Below are positions 41,591-49,734 of a stretch of DNA of 64,000 nt, piece after piece. The DNA lies in contig CAYZHM010000002.1 of the NCBI GenBank assembly GCA_964478225.1, forward strand, positions 186,001 to 250,000, in the 5' to 3' direction. The position numbers and the translations under genes are program-made. This DNA is from CAYZHM01 sp964478225. Its GTDB lineage: Bacteria > Pseudomonadota > Alphaproteobacteria > Micavibrionales > Micavibrionaceae. The notes beneath the pieces are model-generated. The model was not told where the DNA came from, searched no databases, and worked only from the letters and a program-made list of their open reading frames with translations. Positions within the stretch are counted from its first letter, which is position 1, and each line of letters opens with the position of its first letter.

Positions 41591-42519
41591 TTGAATATTT
41601 TTGTAACGGCTTTAATTACTTCATTAACGGTTAGGTCTTTGAGATCGTCCTTTTGTAATGTGCTGACGTGTGTGCCTTTGGGGGCATGACGAATGGGGTT
41701 TGAATAGCCAGAGAAAAGGACGAGAGAAGGGCAGCCGGTTTGTCCGATGATGTGCATGGGGCCGGTGTCGTTGCCGATGGCGCTCTTTGCTGATTTGGCG
41801 AGCGTGGCGATTTGATGGAGCGATGTTTGGCTGGTGAGATCGAGAGCGGTTGGCACTGCATTTTTGATTGTTGTGGCAATTTCTTTTTCTGCCGGGCCGC
41901 CGATTATGACGGGTTGAATATTTTCATTTGTGAGATGCGCGGCGAGTTCCGCATAATATTTCGCCGGCCAGCGTTTTTGAGGATGTTCAGGGGCGCAGCC
42001 TGGAACGAGCAACACATAGGGAGTTTGTAATGGGAATTGCGCGATGTCCGTGATCATCCAATCCAGTGTGTCGGGTTTGATGTTTGTGATGCCAGCGAGG
42101 GCGAGTGTTTGGACATGGCCATCGTAAGCGTGACCGGCGGTGCGGGTAGGGTTTGTGTTGCGATGTGATGCGCCTTTGGCGACACCCGACCATTCGGGTT
42201 TTGGATTTTTAAAGAGACGAAAATAGAGAGAGCTGCGATCGTTGTTTTGCAGATCGTAAATGCGGATAAAATTTTCGGCGTTGAGATTTTTGCGGAGTGA
42301 TAGCCAGCCTGAGAGATTGTTCCAGCGTGGACGGGAGTCGATGAGGATGGAATCGAAATAGCCACTTTGCCGGGCGAAATTTTCAAAGGGTTTTGTTGTG
42401 AGGAGCGTGATGTGACTGTCTTTGTGATGACGGCGAATTGCGGCCATGGGGCCAAGTGCTTGAAAAAAATCACCGAGTGCTCCGAGTTTGATGACAAGAA
42501 TTTTTGATTGCTTTGTCAT
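41542..42519 (-). CDS. Glycosyltransferase family 9 (heptosyltransferase-like)
   Basis: A 325-residue ADP-heptose:LPS heptosyltransferase-like protein. ILVIKLGALGDFFQALG at the N-terminus is the usual opening, followed by PGCAPEHPQKRWPAKYYAELA and SAIGNDTGPMHIIGQTGCPSL, the nucleotide-sugar site. It probably adds a heptose or similar sugar to LPS core. Its last 12 or so residues (CDENRAVREPEA) are encoded by the R3 repeat. The start overlaps the stop of the next glycosyltransferase gene. Confidence 0.9.
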   Translation of the reverse strand: MTKQSKILVIKLGALGDFFQALGPMAAIRRHHKDSHITLLTTKPFENFARQSGYFDSILIDSRPRWNNLSGWLSLRKNLNAENFIRIYDLQNNDRSSLYFRLFKNPKPEWSGVAKGASHRNTNPTRTAGHAYDGHVQTLALAGITNIKPDTLDWMITDIAQFPLQTPYVLLVPGCAPEHPQKRWPAKYYAELAAHLTNENIQPVIIGGPAEKEIATTIKNAVPTALDLTSQTSLHQIATLAKSAKSAIGNDTGPMHIIGQTGCPSLVLFSGYSNPIRHAPKGTHVSTLQKDDLKDLTVNEVIKAVTKIFNEEKCDENRAVREPEA

Positions 42520-43772
42520 TATTCCGCAGCGGTTTTGATGTGAAACGGATTGGGGTTTTCCGGCGGAGCGAAGGATTGGCCGCGCAATAATTCTGCGTAG
42601 ACGTTCATGGTTCTGCCCAGCATTTGTTCTTTGGTGAAGTGTTCGGCGATATGCGCCATGGCGCGGGTGGCGAGCATGGCGCGCTGGCCAGCGTTGAGAG
42701 ATAGCGCATCTTCAATAGCACGCGCAAGGGCGATCGGATCGCCGGGTTCGACGAGCCAGCCCGTTTGTCCGGGGCGTATGGTTTCGCGCGCGCCGCCGTG
42801 ATTTGTTCCGATGATGGGGCGGCCCATGGCTTGTGCCTCGACAGGGACGCGGCCAAATCCTTCGGGGTCTGTTGAAGCGGAGACAACAACAGTGGCGAGC
42901 ATATAAGCGGCGGGCATATCGTGGCAGTGATTGACGATACGAATTTGGCCGCCAAGATTTTTTGCCTCGATGGCGTCTTCGAGTTCCTTGCGATATTCGC
43001 CGCGGCCTTGATCATCGCCAATGATAACAGCAAATAAATCTTTGCGATTTATCTTTGCCATTGCGTCGATGAGGATGTGGTGTCCTTTCCAGCGTGTAAG
43101 ACGGCCAGGGAGCATGATGATGTTGGCTCCATCAGGGATGCGCCATTGGCTTGCGAGATCAATGAGACGTTGCGGTGTGACGGCGGTTGGGTGGAACCGT
43201 TCCATTGCGATGCCGCGCGGTATGACGCGGATGATGGACGGATCGATTTGATAGTTGTTGACGAGATATTCGGCGATCATATCGGAAATTGCGATGACAC
43301 GTTCCCCGCGCGCCATGATCGAGTTATAGCGTTGTTTGAATTTGCCAGAGATATTGTATGGAGCGTGGCAGGTTGTCATGAAGCGGACAGGAGTTCTGGC
43401 TTTCTTGCAAGCCAACCAAGCGCTCCATGCGGGTGCACGGCTGCGTGCGTGGACGATATGGATGCCGTATTGTTCGATTATTTTTTGAAGCTTTCGGGCG
43501 TTGGAAAGCATAACGAACGGGTTTTTGCTGTGGACCGGCATGTTGATATGGACGGCGCCTGCGCGCTCGAGTTCGTGGATGCGCTTTCCGCCATTGGAGA
43601 CAACGAAAGATTGAGCCCCTGAGGCGACGAGTTCTGCGGCAACGTCGATACAGCCTTGCTCGGCTCCGCCGGCGCTGAGCTCGGGGATGATTTGCAGGAC
43701 GACAGGCTGCGGCGCCAAAGGGCTTCCCATGCCTGTATTTTTGGCTTTATGAGAGGTGGAAAAGCTCATCAC
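42519..43772 (-). CDS. Glycosyltransferase family 4
   Basis: A 417-residue GT-B enzyme: VVLQIIPELSAGGAEQGCID at the N-terminus, then VVSNGGKRIHELERAG, a middle IMLPGRLTRWKGHHILIDAM and the C-terminal EGFGRVPVEAQAMGRPIIGT with the E-x7-E motif that holds the donor sugar. It probably acts in LPS or capsule synthesis. Its stop overlaps the start of the GT9 gene, so they are translationally coupled. Confidence 0.93.
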   Translation of the reverse strand: MMSFSTSHKAKNTGMGSPLAPQPVVLQIIPELSAGGAEQGCIDVAAELVASGAQSFVVSNGGKRIHELERAGAVHINMPVHSKNPFVMLSNARKLQKIIEQYGIHIVHARSRAPAWSAWLACKKARTPVRFMTTCHAPYNISGKFKQRYNSIMARGERVIAISDMIAEYLVNNYQIDPSIIRVIPRGIAMERFHPTAVTPQRLIDLASQWRIPDGANIIMLPGRLTRWKGHHILIDAMAKINRKDLFAVIIGDDQGRGEYRKELEDAIEAKNLGGQIRIVNHCHDMPAAYMLATVVVSASTDPEGFGRVPVEAQAMGRPIIGTNHGGARETIRPGQTGWLVEPGDPIALARAIEDALSLNAGQRAMLATRAMAHIAEHFTKEQMLGRTMNVYAELLRGQSFAPPENPNPFHIKTAAE

Positions 43773-43783
43773 TCCTATTTATA

Positions 43784-44533
43784 GTGATTGGCATGGGTGT
43801 TCAATATCTTTCAAAGGGTGATGGAACAAGGCTGGCGTATGTTTATACGGCAGGGGCTTTGCCGTGTGTGATGTTTTGCGGCGGATACCGATCGGACATG
43901 AGCGGGACGAAGGCCACTTATCTTGAGGAGCAGTGCAGGGCGCGGGGGCAAGCGTATGTGCGGTTTGATTATAGCGGGCATGGGGAATCGGATGGTGAGT
44001 TTAATGAGGGGCGGATTGGGTCATGGGCGGAAGACGCGGTCGCAATTTTGGATCATGTGGTGCAAGGCGAGGCTGTTCTGGTGGGGTCGTCGATGGGTGG
44101 ATGGATGGCGTTTTTGGTTGCGATGATGCGGCCAGAGCGGATTAAAGGATTGATTGGGATTGCGGCGGCGCCGGATTTTACAGAGGAGATCTATGCCCGG
44201 TTGAGCCCGGAGCAAAAGAACAATATGGATACGCAAGGCTTTGCGATGGTGGAGAACGATTACAGTGATGAGCCGTATTATTTTCCCAAGGATTTTTATG
44301 ACGAAGCCAAAGAACATTTGGTTTTAGGGCGGAAACCCCGCTGGGGTTTTCCTGTGCATTTGTTTCAGGGGATGCAGGACAAGGACGTGTTGCCGGAAAC
44401 TGCCGGGCGTATTCAAGAGGCGTTTGCGGGTGTGCAAATTGATGTGACCTATGTTGAAGACGGAGATCACCGTTTATCGAGAGATAAAGATTTGCAGGCA
44501 ATCGATCGAATTGTTCGAAATATGAGCCAGTGA
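43784..44533 (+). CDS. Alpha/beta hydrolase
   Basis: A 249-residue soluble serine hydrolase. The nucleophile elbow is VGSSMGGWMAF, an oxyanion-region segment is VMFCGGYRSDMSGTKA, and a late acid plus His are in LFQGMQDKDVLPE and DGDHRLSRDKDL. It resembles bacterial carboxylesterases or acyl-protein thioesterase-like lipases, but the substrate is not predicted. It is divergent from the GT4 gene, 11 nt apart; the stop abuts the next convergent gene without spacer. Confidence 0.9.
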   Translation: MIGMGVQYLSKGDGTRLAYVYTAGALPCVMFCGGYRSDMSGTKATYLEEQCRARGQAYVRFDYSGHGESDGEFNEGRIGSWAEDAVAILDHVVQGEAVLVGSSMGGWMAFLVAMMRPERIKGLIGIAAAPDFTEEIYARLSPEQKNNMDTQGFAMVENDYSDEPYYFPKDFYDEAKEHLVLGRKPRWGFPVHLFQGMQDKDVLPETAGRIQEAFAGVQIDVTYVEDGDHRLSRDKDLQAIDRIVRNMSQ

Positions 44534-44929
44534 TTAACGGCGCTTGTATTGGTATTTTTTCTGTTTGGCTTCGCCAAGAACGACATCGACTTTCTTGTTT
44601 TTGGCGTTGAAAGAAATTCCTTGACCTGCGCCGGAGCCGAATATTTTTGCTAAAGCGATGATGGCGTAGCAAAACACCGTAAATGCGCCGGTTAGAACCA
44701 CGGTTTTTTGGTCCAGAATGTATGTGCTGAGTTTGGCCCAGTCTTCGGGGCTCATGACCTCGCGTGCTGATAAAAAGCTTTCAGGGTTGTAGCGCGTCCA
44801 GAGAAAGCCGATTTCGCTGAATAAAAAGCCTTTGTCCTGATTTTCATAGAAAAGCCAGGCATCATGGCCGAGAGCCGCCAGCAAAGGCAAAGAAACAAAG
44901 ATCAGTAATGCTAATAGACCGCTGCGCAT
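44534..44929 (-). CDS. Small inner-membrane protein
   Basis: A 131-residue protein with two membrane helices (LLALLIFVSLPLLAALGH and VVLTGAFTVFCYAIIALAKIF) and a short soluble loop between (DAWLFYENQDKGFLFSEIGF). The C-terminal tail is basic (VVLGEAKQKKYQYKRR). The ATG at 44929 has AAGGAG 8 nt upstream on the minus strand; a longer frame starting 10 codons earlier lacks such support. No known family. Confidence 0.75.
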   Translation of the reverse strand: MRSGLLALLIFVSLPLLAALGHDAWLFYENQDKGFLFSEIGFLWTRYNPESFLSAREVMSPEDWAKLSTYILDQKTVVLTGAFTVFCYAIIALAKIFGSGAGQGISFNAKNKKVDVVLGEAKQKKYQYKRR

Positions 44930-45028
44930 GATTTGGTCTCCTTTTTTACAGTCTAGCAATGTTTGCGCCCGTATAAAAGCATGTTTGCATTTGAGGGTCT
45001 AAAAGGGTATAAAACGGCTTGTTTTCAA

Positions 45029-45118
45029 GGAGAGGTGGCCGAGTGGCTGAAGGCGCACGCTTGGAAAGCGTGTTAGGGGTCAAACCCTACGCGGGTTCGA
45101 ATCCCGCTCTCTCCGCCA
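45029..45118 (+). tRNA. tRNA-Ser (GGA)
   Basis: GGAGAGGTGGCCGAG begins the tRNA; acceptor GGAGAG pairs CTCTCC at the end, followed by discriminator G and encoded CCA (45116-45118). The anticodon loop CTTGGAAAG has GGA, reading UCC/UCU. A long variable arm and TTCGAATCC T-loop are present, as in class II tRNAs. The R4 repeat begins a few bases later. Confidence 0.97.
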
Positions 45119-45124
45119 GCTTCC

Positions 45125-45210
45125 ATCTTTTGTGTTTGGGCGTTGTCAAATTGCGGCTCGTGTATTTGACATACACGTCGCTTTATTTTCCTAGCCAAAC
45201 ACAAAAGCTG
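45125..45210 (+). repeat. Nested-hairpin intergenic element, divergent copy R4
   Basis: Just downstream of tRNA-Ser(GGA). Outer arms CTTTTGTGTTTGG (45127-45139) and CCAAACACAAAAG (45195-45207) pair perfectly over 13 bp. The central hairpin is CGTGTAT-TTGAC-ATACACG (45159-45177), and CTCG...CGCTTT surrounds it as in R1. The middle sequence differs most, but the arrangement of long outer stem, unpaired segments and short central hairpin is the same. Confidence 0.65.
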
Positions 45211-45221
45211 TTTGCTGAAGT

Positions 45222-45692
45222 TTATGAGCTTGTGACGCGCCAGCCCTGGGTGCCGATGGCGTAGATCGGCGCGTAGCGGGCATTGAAGGTGTCTTTGGTC
45301 AGAAGATGAACCGATTGATTATCCAGGACGTATTGGTAATTGCCGCTGAAGACGCGCAGGACAGCATGGTATTCGCGGCTTTTCTTATCGGTGCAGATGA
45401 CGAGTTCCATTTTTGAGAGGGCGATGCCTTCTTGGGCGAGGCGGTGCATTTTATAGATGCAAAAATCCTCGCAGTCGCCGCCGTGGCTTTGTGTGAACTG
45501 GTCGGGCGTGAACCAGATATCGTTGAGTCCGTCGCGCTGGTAGATAAACCCTGTATTGACCTCGCGGTTGATTTGGTCGCAGGTGGCCGGGATGCTGTAG
45601 ACGGATTTTGAGGGATATTTTTTCTTCGCTAGCCAGATTTTGATAAGGGCCCATTTGGTGAAGGGTGATGTGTCTTTGTGATATGTGGGCAT
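45222..45692 (-). CDS. Transglutaminase-like cysteine peptidase (BTLCP type)
   Basis: A 156-residue papain-fold protein. HGGDCEDFCIYKMHRL carries the catalytic Cys, REYHAVLRV the His and YVLDNQ the Asp: a complete triad of bacterial transglutaminase-like cysteine peptidases (relatives of LapG). LapG-type members cleave surface adhesins under c-di-GMP control; this one lacks an obvious signal peptide. The ATG at 45692 has AAAAGGAG 7 nt upstream. A diguanylate cyclase lies 4 kb away. Confidence 0.85.
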   Translation of the reverse strand: MPTYHKDTSPFTKWALIKIWLAKKKYPSKSVYSIPATCDQINREVNTGFIYQRDGLNDIWFTPDQFTQSHGGDCEDFCIYKMHRLAQEGIALSKMELVICTDKKSREYHAVLRVFSGNYQYVLDNQSVHLLTKDTFNARYAPIYAIGTQGWRVTSS

Positions 45693-45711
45693 GAGTTTGC
45701 TCCTTTTCATA

Positions 45712-45801
45712 TGGCGGAGAGAGGGGGATTTGAACCCCCGATAGTGTTGCCACTATACCGCATTTCGAGTGCGGCGCATTCAGCCACTCTGCCACCTCTC
45801 C
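45712..45801 (-). tRNA. tRNA-Ser (CGA)
   Basis: On the minus strand GGAGAGGTGGCAGAGTGG starts at 45801; the anticodon loop CTCGAAA has CGA, reading UCG. A long variable arm, GGTTCAAATCC T-arm and the encoded CCA (45712-45714) complete a class II tRNA. The acceptor stem is nearly identical to that of the other tRNA-Ser, 600 bp away in opposite orientation. Confidence 0.97.
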
Positions 45802-45851
45802 GTACTTGATCCGTGAGGGACTATAAATTAGTCGTTTTGGAAATGCAAAAA

Positions 45852-47474
45852 TCAAAGTTGGCGACTTTGTCCCCAAAAGGCGAGGTAGAGGAGCGGCCAG
45901 AGTTTGTCGCCATTTGTGTTTGGTAGCGCGGCGATTTCGCTTTGGCTCAGCATGTTTTGGATCAAGGGGCTTTGGGTGATGATGTCCAGCGCGTGGGCTT
46001 TGCGGCGGTCAATCCAGTCGCCGACAGGGACGGTGAAGCCCTGTTTTTTCCGGAAGGCGGGGTATTCCGGGTAACGGGTTTGTAGCCATTTTTTCAGGAG
46101 ATATTTGCCGTGTTTGCCCTGTTGTTTGAGATGATCGGGCAGGGCGAAGGCGACGGCAGCGACCTCGGGGTCAAGGAAAGGTGTGCGCCCCTCCAGCCCG
46201 TGCGCCATCAGGCAGTTATCGAGTTTGATCAGAAGGTCATTCGGGAGCCAGCCATAAATATCGCGCGCTTGTTTTTTTTGCAAGGCGCTCCAGGTCGGAT
46301 TGAGGTCTTTGCTGTCGTTTGAAAGCAGGCGGCGCCAGTCTTTCCACCAGCGTGCGCGGTAGCGGCCATAGCCAGCGAGGAGTTCGTCGCCGCCCTCGCC
46401 GCAGAGGATGACTTTTTGATCTTTGGCGGCTTCTTGCGCGAGTTTCCAGGTGGGCAGGATCGCGTAATCGGCGACGGGGTCGTCCATATAGGCGGCGATT
46501 TCGGGGAGAAGGTCCCAGAAATCATGCTCGGTAAACAGGATTTCGCGATGGGTGAGGCCGAATTTTGCTGCGGTTTGTTTTGCCAGTTGTCTTTCGTCTG
46601 CTGCGGACGGGATATCGAAAGCAGCTGTGTAGCTGCGGATTTGTTTTTCGCCAAGCGCGTGGAGGCAGGCGGCGATGGCGGTTGAATCTGTGCCGCCGGA
46701 GAGAAACAGGCCGTAGCCGACATCGGAGCGGCAATGGACTTTGACGCTGTCCATCAGGGTTTGCTCAAGCTTTTGCAGCGCGGTTTGTTCATCGGTTTGG
46801 GTGATGATGGTGGGGAGGAGATCGCGCCGCCGCGTTTCGATGAGGTTTAGATTTTCGTACACGCGGCGTTCGCCGGGGAGGAGTTTGATTATGGTTTCGC
46901 AGGGCGTTTGATCGCCGGGCAGAAAATTTTGTTTTTTAAAGGCGCGCAGTTTTTGCGGGATTGTTTTGGCGCTTTCGTTATCGAGGTGTTTGAGAGCTTT
47001 GATTTCGGAGGCGAAGGCAAGCATGCGGGCGTTGTGCAGGATATAAAGCGGTTTGATGCCGAACGGGTCACGGGCGAGGATGAAGCGGTTTTGCTGCGGG
47101 TCGTGCAGCGCGAAGGCGTACATGCCGCGCAGGTGGCTTGTGAAATCGAGGCCGTATTGATCGTAGAGCGCGAGGATGGATTCGGTATCGCTGCGGGTTT
47201 TGAAATTGTAGTCTTTGAGGGAGGCGCGGATTTCGGGGTCGTTGTAAATCTCGCCGTTGAAAATAATGGTGCGGCCTTTGGGGTCAGTCATGGGCTGCGC
47301 GCCATGTTCGAGATCGATGATCGAGAGGCGCGTGTGGATGAGGGCGGTGTTTTTGTTGATATAGGTTCCGTTCGCATCGGGGCCGCGGGTGTGCAGGGCG
47401 CGGATCATCGGTTCCAGCGACGCGGGGTCGATGGTTTGGGAGGGAGGGAGGACGAGCCCGGCTATGCCACACAT
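45852..47474 (-). CDS. Asparagine synthase (glutamine-hydrolysing), second copy
   Basis: A 540-residue class II amidotransferase like the one at 34.5-36.4 kb but shorter. MCGIAGLVL puts the catalytic Cys at 2; HTRGPDANGTY, FNGEIYNDPEIRAS and SDTESILALYDQYG are glutaminase motifs; FLSGGTDSTAIAACLHALG is the PP-loop; CGEGGDELLAGYGRYR completes the synthetase site. Two AsnB paralogues in one window suggest at least one acts on a non-amino-acid target. It is coupled to the downstream end of the helicase gene by 2 nt. Confidence 0.92.
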   Translation of the reverse strand: MCGIAGLVLPPSQTIDPASLEPMIRALHTRGPDANGTYINKNTALIHTRLSIIDLEHGAQPMTDPKGRTIIFNGEIYNDPEIRASLKDYNFKTRSDTESILALYDQYGLDFTSHLRGMYAFALHDPQQNRFILARDPFGIKPLYILHNARMLAFASEIKALKHLDNESAKTIPQKLRAFKKQNFLPGDQTPCETIIKLLPGERRVYENLNLIETRRRDLLPTIITQTDEQTALQKLEQTLMDSVKVHCRSDVGYGLFLSGGTDSTAIAACLHALGEKQIRSYTAAFDIPSAADERQLAKQTAAKFGLTHREILFTEHDFWDLLPEIAAYMDDPVADYAILPTWKLAQEAAKDQKVILCGEGGDELLAGYGRYRARWWKDWRRLLSNDSKDLNPTWSALQKKQARDIYGWLPNDLLIKLDNCLMAHGLEGRTPFLDPEVAAVAFALPDHLKQQGKHGKYLLKKWLQTRYPEYPAFRKKQGFTVPVGDWIDRRKAHALDIITQSPLIQNMLSQSEIAALPNTNGDKLWPLLYLAFWGQSRQL

Positions 47475-47476
47475 GG

Positions 47477-49684
47477 TTATTCTTTCTTCACAAAACTGTC
47501 CATGACCCGTTTGTGGCCGGAATGTTCGAAATTGATGTCGAGCTTGTGGCCGTCGATGTTGATGATTTTTCCGTAGCCGAATTTATCGTGAAAGACGCGG
47601 TCGCCGCGGGCGAAGATGGTGCCGTCTTCGGATCTGGTTTTTTGTTCGAAGGTTGAATTTGAAACGGCGGGTTTCACGGTTGGTCGGAAGCCGCTGGAGT
47701 CCCAGTGCGAAGAACGGCCGGGTTGGAGGATATCGGAGGTCATTTCGATGTTGGCGGAAGGAAGTTCATCGACGAAGCGCGAGGGGATGTTGTTGACCCA
47801 GTTGCCGTACATGCGGCGGTTGGCGGCGTGGGACACATAGGCGCGTTTTCTTGCGCGCGTGATGCCGACATAGGCGAGGCGGCGCTCTTCCTCGAGGCCT
47901 TTGATACCGTTTTCATCCATGGATCTTTGCGAGGGGAAGAGGCCGTCTTCCCAGCCCGGTAAAAAGACTGCGCCGAATTCAAGACCTTTGGCGCCGTGGA
48001 GAGTCATGATGGTGATGTATTCGCCATTAGAGGAATCCTGATTTTCGAGAACGAGAGCGACGTGCTCCAAAAATTCCGCGAGGGATTCATATTCGGCCAT
48101 GCCGGAGACGAGTTCTTTTAAGTTTTCGATGCGGCCGGGGGCCTCGGGGGTTTTGTCTTCCTGCCACATGCGCATATAGCCGGAGTCATCAAGGACTTGA
48201 GCGGCAAGTTGAGCGTGCGGCATTGAGTCGATGAGCGAGCGCCAGCGGCCGAAATCGTCCATGAGTTTCATGAGCGTGGTTTTGACTTTGGGTTTGAGTT
48301 CGTCGGTTTGGGTGAGGTCGAGGATGGCGTCGTGAAGCGGGATGTTGTGGGCGCGGGCGTGAGCGTAAAGGGTTTGGATGGTGGAATCGCCGAGGCCGCG
48401 TTTGGGGGTGTTGATGATGCGCTCCAACGCGAGGTCGTCGGCGGGTTGGATGATGGCGCGGAGGTAAGCGAGGGCGTCACGGATTTCCATCCGTTCATAG
48501 AAGCGCGGGCCGCCGATGACTTTATAAGCGAGGCCGAGCTGGATGAAGCGTTCTTCGAATTCGCGGGTCTGGAAACCGGCGCGGACAAGGACGGCGATTT
48601 CGTTCAAGGAATATTGTTTGCGCTGGAGTTGCTCGATCTCTTCGCCGACCCAGCGCGCTTCGGCTTCGCCGTCCCAGAGGCCGCGAACGAGAATTTTTTC
48701 ACCGTCGCCGGATTCGCTCCAGAGGTCTTTGCCGAGGCGCTCGGCGTTGTTGCCGATGACGGCGCCAGCGGCCTTGAGGATGTTGTTGGTGGAGCGGTAA
48801 TTTTGTTCGAGCCGGATGATTTTCGCGCCGGGAAAATCCTTTTCGAATTTGAGAATATTTCCGACTTCAGCGCCGCGCCAGCCGTAGATGGATTGGTCAT
48901 CGTCGCCGACGCAGCAGAGATTGTTTGAGCCTTGCGCGAGAAGGCGGAGCCAGAGATATTGCGCGACATTGGTGTCCTGGTATTCATCGACGAGGATGTA
49001 GCGGAAGCGGCGGTGGTAATCTTCGAGCACATTTTTATGCTGCGGGTCTTTCAGGATGGTGATCATGTGCAGCAAGAGGTCGCCGAAGTCGCAGGCGTTG
49101 ATGGCTTTGAGGCGGTCTTGATAGAGACGGTAGAGGACGAGAAGCTTGCCGCCGGCCATGTCGCCGATTTCCTCTTTGGGAACCTGATCGGGCGCAAGGG
49201 CACGGTCTTTCCAGCGCTCGATGACGGAGAGCATGATTTTCGGCACCCATTTTTTGGTGTCGATGTTATTAATTTCCATGATCTGTTTGAACAGGCGGAC
49301 CTGGTCGTCAGGATCGAGGATGGTGTAGTTGGATGAGAGGCCGACAAGATCGGCATGACGGCGGAGCATCCGGTTGGCGAGGGAGTGGAATGTGCCCAAC
49401 GGCATGCCTTCGACCGGCATACCGTTCATCAGTTTTGAGACGCGTTCCTTCATTTCCTGCGCCGCCTTGTTGGTGAAGGTGACGGCGAGGATTTGTGAGG
49501 GGTAGGCGCGGGCAGTGTTTAATAGATGTGCGATACGGGTGGTGAGGACCCGGGTTTTACCCGTGCCTGCGCCCGCGAGGACGAGAACAGGGCCGTCAAG
49601 GGCTTCAACAGCCTCTTTTTGCGCGGGGTTGAGGCCGCCGAGATAGGCGGGTTCGTTGGACGGCAGGGATTCGGGAATACTCAT
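47477..49684 (-). CDS. uvrD: UvrD/PcrA-type DNA helicase
   Basis: A 735-residue superfamily 1A helicase for repair and replication restart. Motif I is AGAGTGKT (37-44), motif II is LVDEYQDTN, motif III QSIYGWRGAEV, later motifs LEQNYRST, TMHGAKGLEF and VGITRARKR. The C-terminal DKFGYGKIINIDGHKLDI is the Tudor-like element of PcrA/UvrD that binds RNA polymerase or partner proteins. It precedes asnB by 2 nt. Confidence 0.94.
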   Translation of the reverse strand: MSIPESLPSNEPAYLGGLNPAQKEAVEALDGPVLVLAGAGTGKTRVLTTRIAHLLNTARAYPSQILAVTFTNKAAQEMKERVSKLMNGMPVEGMPLGTFHSLANRMLRRHADLVGLSSNYTILDPDDQVRLFKQIMEINNIDTKKWVPKIMLSVIERWKDRALAPDQVPKEEIGDMAGGKLLVLYRLYQDRLKAINACDFGDLLLHMITILKDPQHKNVLEDYHRRFRYILVDEYQDTNVAQYLWLRLLAQGSNNLCCVGDDDQSIYGWRGAEVGNILKFEKDFPGAKIIRLEQNYRSTNNILKAAGAVIGNNAERLGKDLWSESGDGEKILVRGLWDGEAEARWVGEEIEQLQRKQYSLNEIAVLVRAGFQTREFEERFIQLGLAYKVIGGPRFYERMEIRDALAYLRAIIQPADDLALERIINTPKRGLGDSTIQTLYAHARAHNIPLHDAILDLTQTDELKPKVKTTLMKLMDDFGRWRSLIDSMPHAQLAAQVLDDSGYMRMWQEDKTPEAPGRIENLKELVSGMAEYESLAEFLEHVALVLENQDSSNGEYITIMTLHGAKGLEFGAVFLPGWEDGLFPSQRSMDENGIKGLEEERRLAYVGITRARKRAYVSHAANRRMYGNWVNNIPSRFVDELPSANIEMTSDILQPGRSSHWDSSGFRPTVKPAVSNSTFEQKTRSEDGTIFARGDRVFHDKFGYGKIINIDGHKLDINFEHSGHKRVMDSFVKKE

Positions 49685-49734
49685 GCGTTATAAATAAAGC
49701 GCATGGGGCGGATTAGCAAGGAGAAGAGAAGATT

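Noticed and set aside
45019..45264. An 81-codon plus-strand frame over the tRNA-Ser and R4 region
   Set aside because: It translates the tRNA and the repeat; clearly spurious.
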